Positions 10,909-21,732 of a DNA stretch of 64,000 nucleotides are shown piece after piece. Under the pieces are notes generated by a model that did not search any database, was not told where the DNA came from, and saw only the letters and a list, made by a program, of their open reading frames with translations. The DNA is from Beijerinckiaceae bacterium (GTDB lineage Bacteria > Pseudomonadota > Alphaproteobacteria > Rhizobiales > Beijerinckiaceae), in NCBI GenBank assembly GCA_030684835.1, contig JAUXWZ010000196.1, positions 1 to 64,000 on the forward strand, written 5' to 3'. Position 1 is the stretch's first letter. Each line of letters opens with the position of its first letter. Both the position numbers and the translations under genes were made by a program.

Positions 10909-12201
10909 TCAGCGCGACGGCGGCAACAGATCGTCGTCAGCGGCGCCTGAGGCAACGACTGCGGGGCCTGCCCCGCCAAAGCCGTCGCGGCGATAGATGT
11001 CCTCGCGGAACTGCACAACGTTGTCGGACGCCCAAGCCGTCACGTAGACCCAATAGACGTTGACCGCAGGCTGAAGCCGCACGTCGACGCGCTGGCCGCC
11101 ACGAATCGTTTCGTCGATGCGGTCGCGATTCCAGTCGCCGTTGTCCTTGAGCAGCCAGTTCACGAAGTCGCGCACGTTTTGAACGCGCACGCAGCCCGAG
11201 GATACGAAGCGGTAATCGTCACCGAAAATGCCCTTGGCCGGGGTGTCGTGCATATACACGCCGTGAGGATTGGCGATGTCGATACGCACGAAGCCCAAGG
11301 AATTGACGTCGCCGCCCGGATCCTGCCGGAACATGTATCTCGTGGCTTCCATCGAGTTCCAGTTGACCTGGCTCGGCTGAATTTCCTGCCCCGCGCGATC
11401 GTAGATGCGGATCTTATTTTCTGTCAGATAGTTGGGATCCTTCTGCATCTTGGGGATCAGATCCTTTCGGATGATCGATGCAGGGACAGTCCAAAACGGA
11501 TTGAAATTCACAGCGGTCGCGCGGGCCTGCATGACGGGCGACTGACGGTCGATTTTGCCGACTCCCGCTGTGTGATGGGACACGATCTGCCCATTCTCAA
11601 CCGTCTCGATGGCGGCGGCGGGGATATTCATCGTCACATGGCGCGCGCCGAGATTGCCCGCAAAGGCGCGCAGGCGAACAAGATTGAGTTCAAGCTGGCG
11701 CAGGCGCTCCTGCACAGGCACGTTAAGCGCCTGATATGTCTGCCTGGCGACAACGCCCGTTGCATTGATGCCGTGACGAGTCTGGAAGCGACGAACACCC
11801 GCCTCGACAAACGAGTCGAAAGTCGGCGAGACATTTACGCCCGCGTCCAGGTCGCCCGTATAGATGAGCCTCTGGCGAAGGGCGACGACTGTCGGTCCGC
11901 GCACGCCCAGCTTCAGGGTCGCGCCGCCGGGCACTTCGCGCCAGCCGCCCTGGTCAGCCATGCGACGATACTGAGTGATCGCCATTTCTGTGTTCTGTAC
12001 GGACTGCGGCGACAGCAGCGGCGTCACTGCGCGCTGCACGCGCAAGCGGCCGTCGCTTTCAAAGCGTTGCCCCCATTCGGCCTGATTGCCGAACAGACCG
12101 TCCTGCGCCAGCGCCGCCGGCGCGGCGGCGACGCCGCCAAACCCGAGTGCGAGGCCTTTGGCGAAGGTCCGGCGAGAAATCGGTTTGGTAAATCCAGTCA
12201 C
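10909..12201 (-). CDS. ldtP: L,D-transpeptidase, LdtP type (YkuD/YcbB family)
   Basis: Forms 3-3 peptidoglycan cross-links or attaches proteins to the wall in the periplasm. The 430-residue protein starts with a twin-arginine-like signal (SRRTFAKGLALGFGG, cleavage near residue 32), has a peptidoglycan-binding domain with a VVALRQRL and FQTRHGINATGVV pattern near 100-165, and a catalytic domain ending in VYMHDTP ... FVSSGCVRVQNV with the active-site cysteine. The SSGC form of the motif is as in YcbB relatives. A GTG start follows GGAG. The LdtR-type regulator lies three genes' distance upstream, as in other Rhizobiales, so control by LdtR is likely. Confidence 0.85.
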   Translation of the reverse strand: MTGFTKPISRRTFAKGLALGFGGVAAAPAALAQDGLFGNQAEWGQRFESDGRLRVQRAVTPLLSPQSVQNTEMAITQYRRMADQGGWREVPGGATLKLGVRGPTVVALRQRLIYTGDLDAGVNVSPTFDSFVEAGVRRFQTRHGINATGVVARQTYQALNVPVQERLRQLELNLVRLRAFAGNLGARHVTMNIPAAAIETVENGQIVSHHTAGVGKIDRQSPVMQARATAVNFNPFWTVPASIIRKDLIPKMQKDPNYLTENKIRIYDRAGQEIQPSQVNWNSMEATRYMFRQDPGGDVNSLGFVRIDIANPHGVYMHDTPAKGIFGDDYRFVSSGCVRVQNVRDFVNWLLKDNGDWNRDRIDETIRGGQRVDVRLQPAVNVYWVYVTAWASDNVVQFREDIYRRDGFGGAGPAVVASGAADDDLLPPSR

Positions 12202-12423
12202 ATTCAGCTCCAGTCGTCGTGGCGTCGTCCCCTACGGGACGGTTTGGCGTGCCTGCTGATCAGAAGACGCCGCCTCACAAAAACAATGCCCTCCACACGG
12301 TTCACCAATGGTAAACGAACCTTTGAGGACGCATAACATCATTGTGCGTGAGAGAGAACGAACAGCACGGCCAGATTGTGGCGACGCGGCGCTTCAAGCT
12401 GTTTGCGCTTGTTGCAGTGCAAA

Positions 12424-12448
12424 AAAAGGGACGCTGTGCGCCCCTTTT
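12424..12448 (-). terminator. rho-independent terminator
   Basis: In the leftward transcript an AAAAGGG/CCCTTTT stem extends through a short CGC/GCG pair and ends in seven U. It lies 53 bases past the stop of the small membrane-protein gene at 12501. Confidence 0.75.
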
Positions 12449-12500
12449 GCAACATTCAGTGGCGAACGCTCGCCGAATGCTTTCGAGTTAACAACGGCCT

Positions 12501-12812
12501 CTAAACGCCGGACTTACGGTCGCGCCAGAACCACGTTGCGGTTGCAGCCGAAGCGATTACGATGACGGCGCAGCTGATTACCAGCCCGGCGCTGTATGGG
12601 GTGCCGCGTGAGAAATAGTTCGCGATCCCTATGAGGGAAGCGACAAACCCGACGCCGATCGCGATTTTGATGAAATTTGCTGCCGCTTCTTCCTTTTGGG
12701 CGGCAGAACGGCTGACATCTGTAATCCCGCGCGAAGCGTCCAGCTCGGCCGCCTTTTTCTTCCAGTCCTCACCCAATAGACTTTTCTTGTCTGCCTCTGA
12801 AAGCTCAGCCAT
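12501..12812 (-). CDS. small two-helix membrane protein, unknown function
   Basis: A 103-residue protein starting MAELSEADKKSLLGEDWKKK, with a charged N-terminal helix (about 1-45) and two hydrophobic segments near 47-65 and 73-93. The ATG at 12812 is chosen because GGAAGGG lies just upstream; the frame stays open further but without a site. It sits between ldtP and ldtR on the same strand, so a role in the envelope is a reasonable guess, but I do not recognise the family. Confidence 0.7.
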   Translation of the reverse strand: MAELSEADKKSLLGEDWKKKAAELDASRGITDVSRSAAQKEEAAANFIKIAIGVGFVASLIGIANYFSRGTPYSAGLVISCAVIVIASAATATWFWRDRKSGV

Positions 12813-12939
12813 GGACCTAACCCTTCCGTTACGCGTCGGCCTCCCTGCGCAAGTTTGCGCGCCTGACGCTGTCCACATCCTATGCTCTTATCGGGCAATT
12901 GCCTAACCCAAGCAGAGTGCCGCCTGCCGAAACCGCGCC

Positions 12940-13452
12940 TCAGAGCTTGTAGCGGATCTGGTCGGTCCAAAAGCGCTCGAGCCTGCCCAGCGCATTATTG
13001 ACGCGCTCGAAATCCTCTGCCGGGATGCCGCCGATCTGCTCGACCGTGCTGACGTGCTTCTCGTAGACGGCCGACACCGCGTCGTGAACCTGCTTGCCCT
13101 TGGGCGTGAGGCTGATGCGCACAGCCCGGCGGTCAACGCGCGAGCGGGCGTGATGGAGATAACCCATCTCGACAAGCTTCTTGACGTTGTAGGAGACATT
13201 CGAGCCCAGATAGTAACCGCGGGTGCGAAGCTCGCCGGCGGTTAATTCCTTGTCGCCGATGTTGTACAGAAGCAGTGCCTGAACGGAGTTGATCTCGGTG
13301 TGACCCTTGCGGTCGAACTCATCCTTGATCACATCGAGAAGGCGGCGGTGCAAACGCTCGACCAGCGTGAGCGCCTCCAGATACACTGGGCGCACTGCGT
13401 CGAGCTTGTCATTGCGCACCGTGTTAGCTTCCATCTTCGTCACCGTGTTCAT
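12940..13452 (-). CDS. ldtR: MarR-family regulator, LdtR type
   Basis: A 170-residue winged-helix regulator. NSVQALLLYNIGDKELTAGELRTRGYYLGSN (recognition region, about residues 58-88), followed by VSYNVKKLVEMGYL, matches LdtR, described in Liberibacter and rhizobia as controlling the L,D-transpeptidase gene ldtP and osmotic tolerance. The dimerising helices flank it (LTLVERLHRRLLDVIK and VNNALGRLERFW). ldtP lies close by on the same strand. The ATG at 13452 is preferred; a GTG three codons upstream is possible. Confidence 0.85.
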   Translation of the reverse strand: MNTVTKMEANTVRNDKLDAVRPVYLEALTLVERLHRRLLDVIKDEFDRKGHTEINSVQALLLYNIGDKELTAGELRTRGYYLGSNVSYNVKKLVEMGYLHHARSRVDRRAVRISLTPKGKQVHDAVSAVYEKHVSTVEQIGGIPAEDFERVNNALGRLERFWTDQIRYKL

Positions 13453-13703
13453 CGTACTCACCCCGTCTCGCCCTGGCTCTGCGGCCGTCTTATGGGTTTA
13501 AATTACCGATGGCGGATAAAAGCGAGTTTAAGCAATACGATGAATCCCGCGTTTACCTTCGCAATCCGCAGCGCGGTGAATAAATGCTTGATAGAATAGA
13601 GTAAACTTTCATTCACCAAAGCTAAGCCATGGCCTTTTCTGGCGCGTCCGCAGACGTTCGCCGGACAGATTAAGGCAGCCATCAAGGGGCGCTCGCGCAG
13701 GCG

Positions 13704-14162
13704 TCAGGGGCGCTCGCGCTCTTGTGCGGCCAGCCATGTGAGCGCGAAGTAAAGCGCGATGAGAGCGACGTAGGCGGCGACCATTATGGGACCGCGCGCG
13801 AAGCCCCCGCCAACGAAGGCGCCAGCCATCAATTCACCCGCCGCCGTGGCGAGCCACAGCGCCCCACCCCAAGGCGCCACAAGCCAAAGCCCGACCGCAG
13901 CGACGAGATCGGCGACGGCAAAGGATGCGATGGTGACGGAAATCCGGAACGGCAACGCGTCGAACGGGATCTCGTGCGGGCTGAGAATGGCCGCCCAGTG
14001 GAGCACGCCGAAGGACAGCCAGAGCACCGCGAGGGCCCGCATGTAAACGACCAGCATGACGCCCCAGCGGGTCGCCGCGCGGCGCTTGCGCTCGGCTTCT
14101 GGCCCGACGAGAATGACCTCGCTGTCGAGTCCGTCCGATTTCTGGATGTCTCGCAGGGTCAT
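13704..14162 (-). CDS. DUF6163 family membrane protein
   Basis: A 152-residue protein with a short cytoplasmic lead (SDGLDSEVILVGPEAERKRR) and four hydrophobic segments between about residues 30 and 145. This lead and the WGVMLVVYMRALAVLW first helix fit the DUF6163 proteins found next to ldtR in Rhizobiales. Function unknown. I place the start at MTLRDIQ (14162); the ribosome-binding site there is weak, and an in-frame extension runs into a run of short direct repeats. Confidence 0.75.
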   Translation of the reverse strand: MTLRDIQKSDGLDSEVILVGPEAERKRRAATRWGVMLVVYMRALAVLWLSFGVLHWAAILSPHEIPFDALPFRISVTIASFAVADLVAAVGLWLVAPWGGALWLATAAGELMAGAFVGGGFARGPIMVAAYVALIALYFALTWLAAQERERP

Positions 14163-14177
14163 CAAGCGAAATCTGCC

Positions 14178-14250
14178 TTGTTGGCATGCAGGCGGCGCTG
14201 ACATGCAAATCATGCTGACATGCAAGCGGCGCTCGCATGCAAGTGGCGCG
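14178..14250. repeat. short imperfect direct repeats
   Basis: Four to five spaced copies of a CATGCA-centred unit, two of them in the form CATGCAAGCGGCGCTCG or a one- or two-base variant, crowd the 70 bases between the divergent DUF6163 and hemB genes. They may be regulatory or a simple expansion. Confidence 0.55.
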
Positions 14251-14261
14251 AGTGCGCCTGA

Positions 14262-15317
<1,056 letters not shown>

Positions 15318-15323
15318 TCTCCA

Positions 15324-15503
15324 TCAGCCGGTAATGCGCCGAATCTGTTCACGCGTCCCATCGCGCAGGTTGTGCCAGCCCCTCTCGACACGCTCCCAGT
15401 TGACGAATGGTCCTTCAAGACTGCCGATGTTGCGCTGATCGATGATCCAGGCGCCGCCGATGGTCAACGCGGCGCCGACAATGATTCCAAATAACAAGCG
15501 CAT
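15324..15503 (-). CDS. small membrane-anchored protein, unknown function
   Basis: A 59-residue product beginning MRLLFGIIVGAALTIGGAWI, a single N-terminal hydrophobic helix, followed by a polar tail (FVNWERVERGWHNLRDGTRE). The ATG at 15503 has GGAG seven bases upstream. It converges with hemB, six bases apart. I recognise no named family; the size, site and start make it a credible gene. Confidence 0.65.
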   Translation of the reverse strand: MRLLFGIIVGAALTIGGAWIIDQRNIGSLEGPFVNWERVERGWHNLRDGTREQIRRITG

Positions 15504-15562
15504 CGCTGACTCCAACTTGTGGTGAGTAAGCGATAACGCAGCAGTGTACCGGATGGTTCAGT

Positions 15563-16678
15563 TCAGCGCGCGCGCTTGAACGTCCATTCCGGATTCGCGC
15601 CACGGATCATGAGCATTTCAGCGACGTTCTGCATGGTCAGAAGGCCAACAACAGCGCCATCTTCATCGACAACGCTGATGGCCGGAGCGCGCAGGCGGTT
15701 CATTTCGCGCACGCCGTCATCAAGTTTGTCGCGGCGGCGAAGACTTGGCGGCGCCTCCGCTAGAGCCTGCGTGATTGGCGCAGCGTCTCCCGACGCGCGC
15801 AGCGCAGCGATCAGCGCGTCGCGCGTGAGAAGCCCGACCGGCTTGCGAAAGGCGTCCACAACGGGAAACTCATGCTGGCCTGTGGCGAGCAGTATGTTGA
15901 CTGCATCGCCGATCGTGGCGTCAACCGGAACGACGGCGAAGCGCGTCTCCATCGCATCGGCGACATGGAGACTGCTTGTCATATTCTCCAGCGTGCCCGA
16001 CTGCGCTTCGGCTGAGGCGGCGAGGTAGATGAAGATCGCGATAAAGACGAGTAGCGGCGCGCCGTTGGCGAGGCCGAGGAAGCCGAACACGAAGGCCATG
16101 ATCTGACCGATGCGCGCGGAAATCTGCAGCGCGCGGTTTTTGTCCATCCGCATGGCGAGGACGGCGTTCAATACGCGCCCGCCATCCATCGGAAAAGCCG
16201 GAATGAGGTTGAACACGAAGAGCACAACATTGGCCGCAGCCAGCCGCGCGATGAGGCTGACATTGGGATCTTCGACCCGGCTCATACCGCGCGCCAGCGT
16301 CTCTGTATCGGCGGCGAGCCACAGCCAGAGCAAAAGGACCGCGGCGATGACGACATTGACCGCAGGGCCCGCGAGGGCGACGAGCAATTGCTCGCGCGGC
16401 TTCGTAGGCATGCGCTCAAGCGCGGCGACGCCCCCGATAGGCAACAGCGTCACGTCCGGCGTCGCGATGCCGAAGCGGCGCGCCATCGTAATGTGGCCGA
16501 ACTCATGCGCCAGCACACAGGCGAACAGCAGCACGATGAAGACGACGCCGCTCACCGCCGCCTGCGAGCCTCCGCTCTGAAAGGCGGCGTAGCCGATCCA
16601 TGCGAGCAACAGCAGGAACGTGACGTGAATGCGAACTGCCGTGCCGGCAATGCGTCCGAGCGTGAGCGACCAAGGCAT
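15563..16678 (-). CDS. site-2 protease family (M50) metalloprotease with CBS pair
   Basis: A 371-residue intramembrane protease. HEFGH at residues 58-62 gives the zinc site, and NLIPAFPMDGGRV about 150 residues on supplies the third ligand region. At least five hydrophobic helices span residues 18-230; two CBS domains fill the rest and probably sense adenine nucleotides. The start MPWSLTLGRIAG at 16678 follows AGGATA; a longer frame adds a basic, unlikely N terminus. Family members cleave membrane-bound regulators; the target here is unknown. Confidence 0.88.
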   Translation of the reverse strand: MPWSLTLGRIAGTAVRIHVTFLLLLAWIGYAAFQSGGSQAAVSGVVFIVLLFACVLAHEFGHITMARRFGIATPDVTLLPIGGVAALERMPTKPREQLLVALAGPAVNVVIAAVLLLWLWLAADTETLARGMSRVEDPNVSLIARLAAANVVLFVFNLIPAFPMDGGRVLNAVLAMRMDKNRALQISARIGQIMAFVFGFLGLANGAPLLVFIAIFIYLAASAEAQSGTLENMTSSLHVADAMETRFAVVPVDATIGDAVNILLATGQHEFPVVDAFRKPVGLLTRDALIAALRASGDAAPITQALAEAPPSLRRRDKLDDGVREMNRLRAPAISVVDEDGAVVGLLTMQNVAEMLMIRGANPEWTFKRAR

Positions 16679-16761
16679 GGGCTTATCCTGAAGCGGCTTG
16701 CGCGCCGCGTCCTTATTATGTGGGCGCCGGCAGCCGCGACGCAAAGGCTCAGTTGCTTCTC

Positions 16762-17400
16762 TCAGCGAATAGGCGCGTCGAGCAGCTGCGTATCGTCTGC
16801 GACAGGAAAGCTGAAGTGCCACCACTCGGGCGGGTAGTTCTTAAACCCCCGCGCCTCCATAAGCCTGCGCAGCAGTCTACGATTGGCCTGAGCGGCCTCC
16901 GTCACGACAAGGCAGTCAATCCCCGACAAATCGTCGAAGAAGTCAAAACCCGTTCCAAATTCGAGCAGGGCGCCGCTTGCGTCCAACAAGCCGAGATCCA
17001 CCGCCGATCCTCGCGAATGAGACGAGCGCCGGGAGAGGAAGCCGCGAGCGAAAAGGTCGAGCTTATCGATGTTGGGATGATATGCGGCGCGCAAACGGGC
17101 GGCCGAGGGCGAAGCATCTTCGGTTTGTGACCACAGCAGAAAATAATCGCTCGCCCGCTGCGGACGGTAGCCATCCCAGACGATTATTTGCAGTCCTTCG
17201 CGCGCAGCGTCTTGCGCCACGCCGGCCAGCGCCAACGCGACCGGAGCCAACAGCCAGCAATCAGCCGCCTCGTAGCCAGGCGCCGGCGCGCCGGTGAAAT
17301 TGTCCGATCCCGCATAGCGGACGTCCTGCGCGATTGCGGGAGCGACATCGCGCAGCCTTACGAAACCTGTTGGCGGCTGCAAAAGAGCTTGAGCATTCAT
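16762..17400 (-). CDS. D-alanyl-D-alanine dipeptidase (VanX/DdpX family)
   Basis: A 212-residue M15 zinc peptidase. SSHSRGSAVDLGL holds the His and Asp ligands and PEWWHFSF holds the catalytic Glu and third His; IIVWDGYRPQRA carries the conserved arginine. Enzymes of this type release D-Ala from D-Ala-D-Ala, for recycling of wall peptides, or for glycopeptide resistance when paired with vanHA. No vanH or vanA is nearby, so recycling is more likely. No clear signal peptide is seen, so it is probably cytoplasmic. Confidence 0.88.
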   Translation of the reverse strand: MNAQALLQPPTGFVRLRDVAPAIAQDVRYAGSDNFTGAPAPGYEAADCWLLAPVALALAGVAQDAAREGLQIIVWDGYRPQRASDYFLLWSQTEDASPSAARLRAAYHPNIDKLDLFARGFLSRRSSHSRGSAVDLGLLDASGALLEFGTGFDFFDDLSGIDCLVVTEAAQANRRLLRRLMEARGFKNYPPEWWHFSFPVADDTQLLDAPIR

Positions 17401-17499
17401 TGGCTGGCTCTGGCCAGTTGCATCTTATGGCCCACTTGCAGCAGCGGGCCCCGGGGGCCACATTCTGAATCAGGCGCCCCTCTGGCGCCGGGAGTCGCC

Positions 17500-17976
17500 A
17501 TGTCCATGCCCAGCCAAGCGCCCAGCCACAACGTTCCGCTCGGCGAATTGCCCGCCCGCGCACTGGATGGCGTGCGCACGCGGCGGATGCTCGCGATCCT
17601 TTTCGATCTGATCTTCATCACAATCATCGTGGCCATCGCCTTCATGTTGCTGCTGGTGCTGGGCATTCTGACGTTCGGCCTGTCGTGGCTGGCAATTCCT
17701 TTTTTGTATCCGGTGGTCGCCCTTTTCTACAACGGCATGACCATCTCGGGCGCGAATATGGCGACGCCTGGCATGCGGATGATGGACCTCGAGATGCGGC
17801 TGGCGGACGGGCATCGCGTGCCCTTCATCTACGCCGCGGTGCATGCCGTTCTCTTTTACCTGTCCTGGACAATGCTGACGCCGTTTATCCTTTTGGTGTC
17901 GCTGGTTGCGCGCAACAAGCGTTGCCTGCATGACATTCTCGCAAGCGTTGTCGTCACGCGGCGGGCGGCGCGCTGA
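17500..17976 (+). CDS. RDD family membrane protein
   Basis: A 158-residue protein with the RDD pattern: an Arg-rich lead (GVRTRRMLAILFDLIFI), three to four hydrophobic segments and a GMRMMDLEMRLADG central loop. Function is poorly known; some homologues have been linked to ion exchange. The ATG at 17500 follows GGGAG by seven bases. It is divergent from the dipeptidase gene. Confidence 0.8.
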   Translation: MSMPSQAPSHNVPLGELPARALDGVRTRRMLAILFDLIFITIIVAIAFMLLLVLGILTFGLSWLAIPFLYPVVALFYNGMTISGANMATPGMRMMDLEMRLADGHRVPFIYAAVHAVLFYLSWTMLTPFILLVSLVARNKRCLHDILASVVVTRRAAR

Positions 17977-18061
17977 GACAGTGTTTTACTGTGGTCCTTG
18001 AGGCCTGCGCGCAGAGTGCTATTCTGTTTTCCACTTCGCAGCGCACCCGGAGAATTAAAGC

Positions 18062-18814
18062 GTGACGAGCGAACCGCGCGACGCGCCGCAATTCTACCTG
18101 ACCTCGCCTTCCCCCTGCCCTTACCTGCCGGGCAAGCAGGAGCGAAAGGTATTCACCCATCTCGTGGGTCGCCGCGCAGTCGCGCTTAACAATGCGCTGA
18201 CGGAAAGCGGCTTTCGCCGCTCGCAGACGATCGCCTACCGGCCCGCTTGTGAGCAGTGCCGCGCCTGCGTGTCCGTGCGCGTTCTCGTCAACGAGTTCAC
18301 GATCAGCCGCAACATGCGCCGCGTGCTCGACGCCAATGCCGATCTCGTGGGCGAAACCCTGCCCGCACGGCCGACCTCGGAGCAATACTCGCTGTTTCGC
18401 CATTATCTCGATTCCAGACATCGAGACGGCGGCATGGCGGACATGAACGTTCTTGATTACACGATGATGATCGAGGACAGCCACGTTGAAACGCGAATCG
18501 TGGAGTATCGCGGCCGCGGGCCGGACACTGCGATCAACGGACGCGGAGCAGGCCCGCTCAAGGCGATGTGCCTGACCGACGTTCTGGCTGACGGTCTGTC
18601 GATGGTTTACTCGTTTTATGATCCTGAACTGGCGGCCGAGCGTTCGCTTGGCACCTACATGATCCTCGATCACATCGCGCGCGCCAAGAAGCTCGGCCTG
18701 CCGCACCTCTATCTTGGCTATTGGGTAGAAGGCTCGCGCAAGATGGCCTACAAGGCCCGCTTCACGCCCCAACAGCGCCTCGGGCTGGATGGCTGGGAAA
18801 GTTACGGGCGCTGA
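18062..18814 (+). CDS. bpt: aspartate/glutamate leucyltransferase
   Basis: Adds leucine from Leu-tRNA to proteins beginning with Asp or Glu, marking them for ClpS-ClpAP degradation. The 250-residue product has the ATE N-terminal motif [11 protein letters not shown] near residues 62-72 and the C-terminal GNAT-like half with [22 protein letters not shown] start at 18062 follows CGGAG. It converges with parC. ATE1-type arginyl transfer is an alternative name for the fold, but Bpt is the bacterial assignment. Confidence 0.92.
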   Translation: MTSEPRDAPQFYLTSPSPCPYLPGKQERKVFTHLVGRRAVALNNALTESGFRRSQTIAYRPACEQCRACVSVRVLVNEFTISRNMRRVLDANADLVGETLPARPTSEQYSLFRHYLDSRHRDGGMADMNVLDYTMMIEDSHVETRIVEYRGRGPDTAINGRGAGPLKAMCLTDVLADGLSMVYSFYDPELAAERSLGTYMILDHIARAKKLGLPHLYLGYWVEGSRKMAYKARFTPQQRLGLDGWESYGR

Positions 18815-18851
18815 GGTTTTTGACTAATCAGGGCCCCCGCAGGCGTTCTCC

Positions 18852-21107
18852 TTACCCCGTGAACTTGTTGTTCTTCGGGAAGCCCTTTGGCGGCAGGCGG
18901 CCCGCCTCGGCGCGGTTGCCAATCCAGTCCTTGAGATCGGCTTTGGCGACCGTAAACGTGCGGCCGGCGCTGTCCTTCCAGGTCAGGCCATCGGCCATCG
19001 CAAACACGCGCACGTCCGCGACGCCGCCGTCCTTGTACTTTTGCAGGCGGACGCCCTTGCCCCGCGCCATTTCCGGCGCCTGATCGAGCGGGAAGACGAG
19101 CAGCTTACGATTTTCGCCAACGATGGCGACGTGATCGCCGTCCACGGGCGCAATGGTCGCGACCTTCGACCCCGCATCCACGTTGAGAAGCCCCTTGCCT
19201 TTGCGCGTGCCCGCGATCATCTCGTCCTGCGGCGCGACAAAGCCACGCCCATCCGTGGAGCAAATCAGCATCTTCGCGCCCGGCGTGTAGATGAACACGG
19301 CAAAGACATCGGCGCCCTCATCCATGTCGGCCATGAGGCGCACTGGCTCGCCAAAGCCGCGCCCGCCGGGCAATTTTGAGGCCTCAAGCGTGAACACGCG
19401 ACCGTTGCTCGCCAACAGCAGAACCTTCGATGTCGTCTCCGCGTGGAACGACGTGAGCAGCGCGTCGTCGCCCTTGAAGGTGAGCGCCGACGGATCTTGC
19501 TGATGCCCTTTCAGCGCACGAATCCAGCCCTTGCGACTGACGACGATGGTGACAGGTTCGCGCTCGATCATCGCCTCGGTGAGATCGAGATCAGACGTAT
19601 GGGGCGCAATTTCAAATGAAGTTCGCCGCTTGCCCATCGGCGAATCGGCGGCGAATTTCTTCTTCAGGTCGCGCACCTGGCCCTTGATCGTGTTCCACTG
19701 CTTCGATTCGTCAGCCACGAGCGCTTCAAGCTCGGCCTTTTCCTTGCTCAACGCGTCGTTTTCGGTCTTGATCTGCATTTCCTCGAGTCGGCGCAGCGAG
19801 CGCAGCCGCGTATCGAGGATGTAATTGGCTTGCAGGTCCGTGAGTTTGAAGCGCGCCTTCAGCGCGTCCTTCGCTTCGTCCACCTCGCGGATGATGCGAA
19901 TCACCTCATCAAGATTGAGATAGGCGATCAGCATTCCGGCGAGAACTTCGAGGCGACGCTCGATCTCGCCCAAACGATTGCGCGACCGGCGCACCAGCAC
20001 ATTGCGACGATGGTCGAGCCATTGCTTCAGCGCTTCGTGCAACGCAACGACGCGCGGCACGACGCCTTCGACCAGCACGTTCATGTTGAGCGGAATGCGG
20101 CTCTCGAGTTCCGACAACCGGAACAGGGATTCCATCATCACTGCGGGATCGACGGTGCGCGAGCGCGGCTCGATGACAACGCGCACATCTTCTGCCGATT
20201 CGTCGCGCACCTCGGCGACGAGCGGCAGTTTCTTTTCGTCAATCAGCTCCGCCAGCTTCTCGATGAGGCGGCTTTTTTGCACCATGAACGGAATTTCGGT
20301 GACGACGACGTTCCATGTGCCGCGTCCGCCGTCTTCCTTCCCCCAGCGCGCGCGCACACGGAACGAGCCGCGGCCGGTGCGATATGATTCGGCGATCTGT
20401 TCGGGCGTGTCGATGATGACGCCGCCCGTGGGGAAATCAGGGCCCTGCACAAAAGCGAGCAATTGGTCGGTGTTCGCCTTGGGATTGGAGATCAGATAGA
20501 GCGCCGCGTCGCAAAGCTCGGCGACGTTGTGTGGCGGAATCGAGGTCGCCATGCCAACCGCGATGCCGGTTGACCCATTGGCGAGCAGATTCGGGAAGGC
20601 CGCCGGAAGAACGATCGGCTCTTTCTGGTCGCCTGAATAATTTTCGCGGAAGTCGATGGCGTCATCGTCGATACCCTCCAGCAGAAGGCGCGCGACGTCC
20701 GTCATGCGCGCTTCCGTGTAGCGGTAGGCCGCCGCCGAATCGCCGTCGATGTTGCCGAAATTGCCCTGCCCGTCGACGAGCGGATAGCGGGACGAAAAGT
20801 CCTGAGCCAGCCGCACCAGCGCGTCGTAAATCGCCTGATCGCCATGGGGATGGAACGAGCCCATCACGTCGCCGACAATCTTCGCGCTTTTTTTGAAAGG
20901 CGAGCCCGGATCCAGCCGCAGGATGTTCATGCCGTACAGAATGCGGCGGTGAACCGGCTTCAGCCCGTCGCGCGCGTCAGGCAGCGCGCGGCCCATAATG
21001 GTGGACAACGCGTACGCAAGGTAACGCTCCTCCAGCGCATCGCGAAGGTTGACGACTTCGCCCACGGGTTCGCGGGGCGGCGGCGGCGGCGTCACATTTT
21101 TTCCCAT
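18852..21107 (-). CDS. parC: DNA topoisomerase IV subunit A
   Basis: Decatenates daughter chromosomes together with ParE. The 751-residue product starts with the breakage-reunion domain ([26 protein letters not shown]) and holds the catalytic tyrosine in [10 protein letters not shown] near residue 130; [19 protein letters not shown] follows. The C-terminal third is a short beta-pinwheel with three to four repeats, fewer than GyrA, which supports ParC over GyrA. parE is not in this window. Confidence 0.95.
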   Translation of the reverse strand: MGKNVTPPPPPREPVGEVVNLRDALEERYLAYALSTIMGRALPDARDGLKPVHRRILYGMNILRLDPGSPFKKSAKIVGDVMGSFHPHGDQAIYDALVRLAQDFSSRYPLVDGQGNFGNIDGDSAAAYRYTEARMTDVARLLLEGIDDDAIDFRENYSGDQKEPIVLPAAFPNLLANGSTGIAVGMATSIPPHNVAELCDAALYLISNPKANTDQLLAFVQGPDFPTGGVIIDTPEQIAESYRTGRGSFRVRARWGKEDGGRGTWNVVVTEIPFMVQKSRLIEKLAELIDEKKLPLVAEVRDESAEDVRVVIEPRSRTVDPAVMMESLFRLSELESRIPLNMNVLVEGVVPRVVALHEALKQWLDHRRNVLVRRSRNRLGEIERRLEVLAGMLIAYLNLDEVIRIIREVDEAKDALKARFKLTDLQANYILDTRLRSLRRLEEMQIKTENDALSKEKAELEALVADESKQWNTIKGQVRDLKKKFAADSPMGKRRTSFEIAPHTSDLDLTEAMIEREPVTIVVSRKGWIRALKGHQQDPSALTFKGDDALLTSFHAETTSKVLLLASNGRVFTLEASKLPGGRGFGEPVRLMADMDEGADVFAVFIYTPGAKMLICSTDGRGFVAPQDEMIAGTRKGKGLLNVDAGSKVATIAPVDGDHVAIVGENRKLLVFPLDQAPEMARGKGVRLQKYKDGGVADVRVFAMADGLTWKDSAGRTFTVAKADLKDWIGNRAEAGRLPPKGFPKNNKFTG

Positions 21108-21342
21108 GAAAGCGGGTTACATGAGCGATCACGCCGCTGCAAGTTCTTGTTTCGTACTCAACTGGGGATAGCGCTGAATTAGGCCTGCGTGTTGCCCATC
21201 CGCACTAGCGGACGCATCGAACGCTTTTTAAAGAGAGCGCACATAACATTTGATGGGTTGGGATCATTTAGCGCGGGCGCGGCGTTGTGTGACTGCGCAC
21301 ATCAACACGGCCCAGCGTGTGGCAAAAAGAGAAACAGGAGCA

Positions 21343-21576
21343 ATGAGCAAGCAGATGGGCAAGCAGATGGCTTTGAAAATGTCCGGCATCCTCTTCGCCA
21401 CCACACTCGCCCTCGGCCTTCTCGGCGCAATGGTTCTTTTGATGACGCCCGGGTCCACCAAAGTGGAAGCGCGCGAAGAGGCCACCGGCATTTGTCGCAC
21501 TATTCCGGTGTCGCTGGATGAGGGCTACAGCATTTCGCGAATCGAGATGCGCCAGGTTTGCGACCTCGACCGCTGA
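21343..21576 (+). CDS. small exported or membrane-anchored protein, unknown function
   Basis: A 77-residue protein with a hydrophobic segment at about residues 14-35 (SGILFATTLALGLLGAMVLL), then a short tail with two cysteines (ATGICRTIPVS, RQVCDLDR). The ATG at 21343 has CAGGAG three bases upstream (21335-21340), closer than usual; a longer frame begins at 21250 without a site. The paired cysteines could form a disulfide in the periplasm. A terminator follows. Not recognised. Confidence 0.65.
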   Translation: MSKQMGKQMALKMSGILFATTLALGLLGAMVLLMTPGSTKVEAREEATGICRTIPVSLDEGYSISRIEMRQVCDLDR

Positions 21577-21635
21577 CCGAATCGAATTCACGGTAGCGCC
21601 GACGAATCTCGGCCAGAGATCGATCGGCAATGGAG

Positions 21636-21657
21636 AGCCCGGCCCCTGTGCCGGGCT
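21636..21657 (+). terminator. rho-independent terminator
   Basis: Perfect 8-bp AGCCCGGC/GCCGGGCT stem, 6-base loop, TTTCTGATT tail; ends the small gene at 21343-21576. Confidence 0.8.
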
Positions 21658-21684
21658 TTCTGATTCTGAACGATGGCAACGAAA

Positions 21685-21708
21685 AAGCCCGGCCTTGCGA
21701 CCGGGCTT
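21685..21708 (-). terminator. rho-independent terminator after omp1
   Basis: Perfect 8-bp AAGCCCGG/CCGGGCTT stem with an 8-base loop; in the leftward transcript it is followed by a U-run. It is 25 bases past the omp1 stop and back-to-back with the previous terminator. Confidence 0.78.
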
Positions 21709-21732
21709 CTGTTGCGTTCCGACGAACCGACC

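Noticed and set aside
16762-17400. VanX-like dipeptidase as a sign of glycopeptide resistance.
   Set aside because: No vanH, vanA or vanRS genes are present; wall-peptide recycling explains it better.
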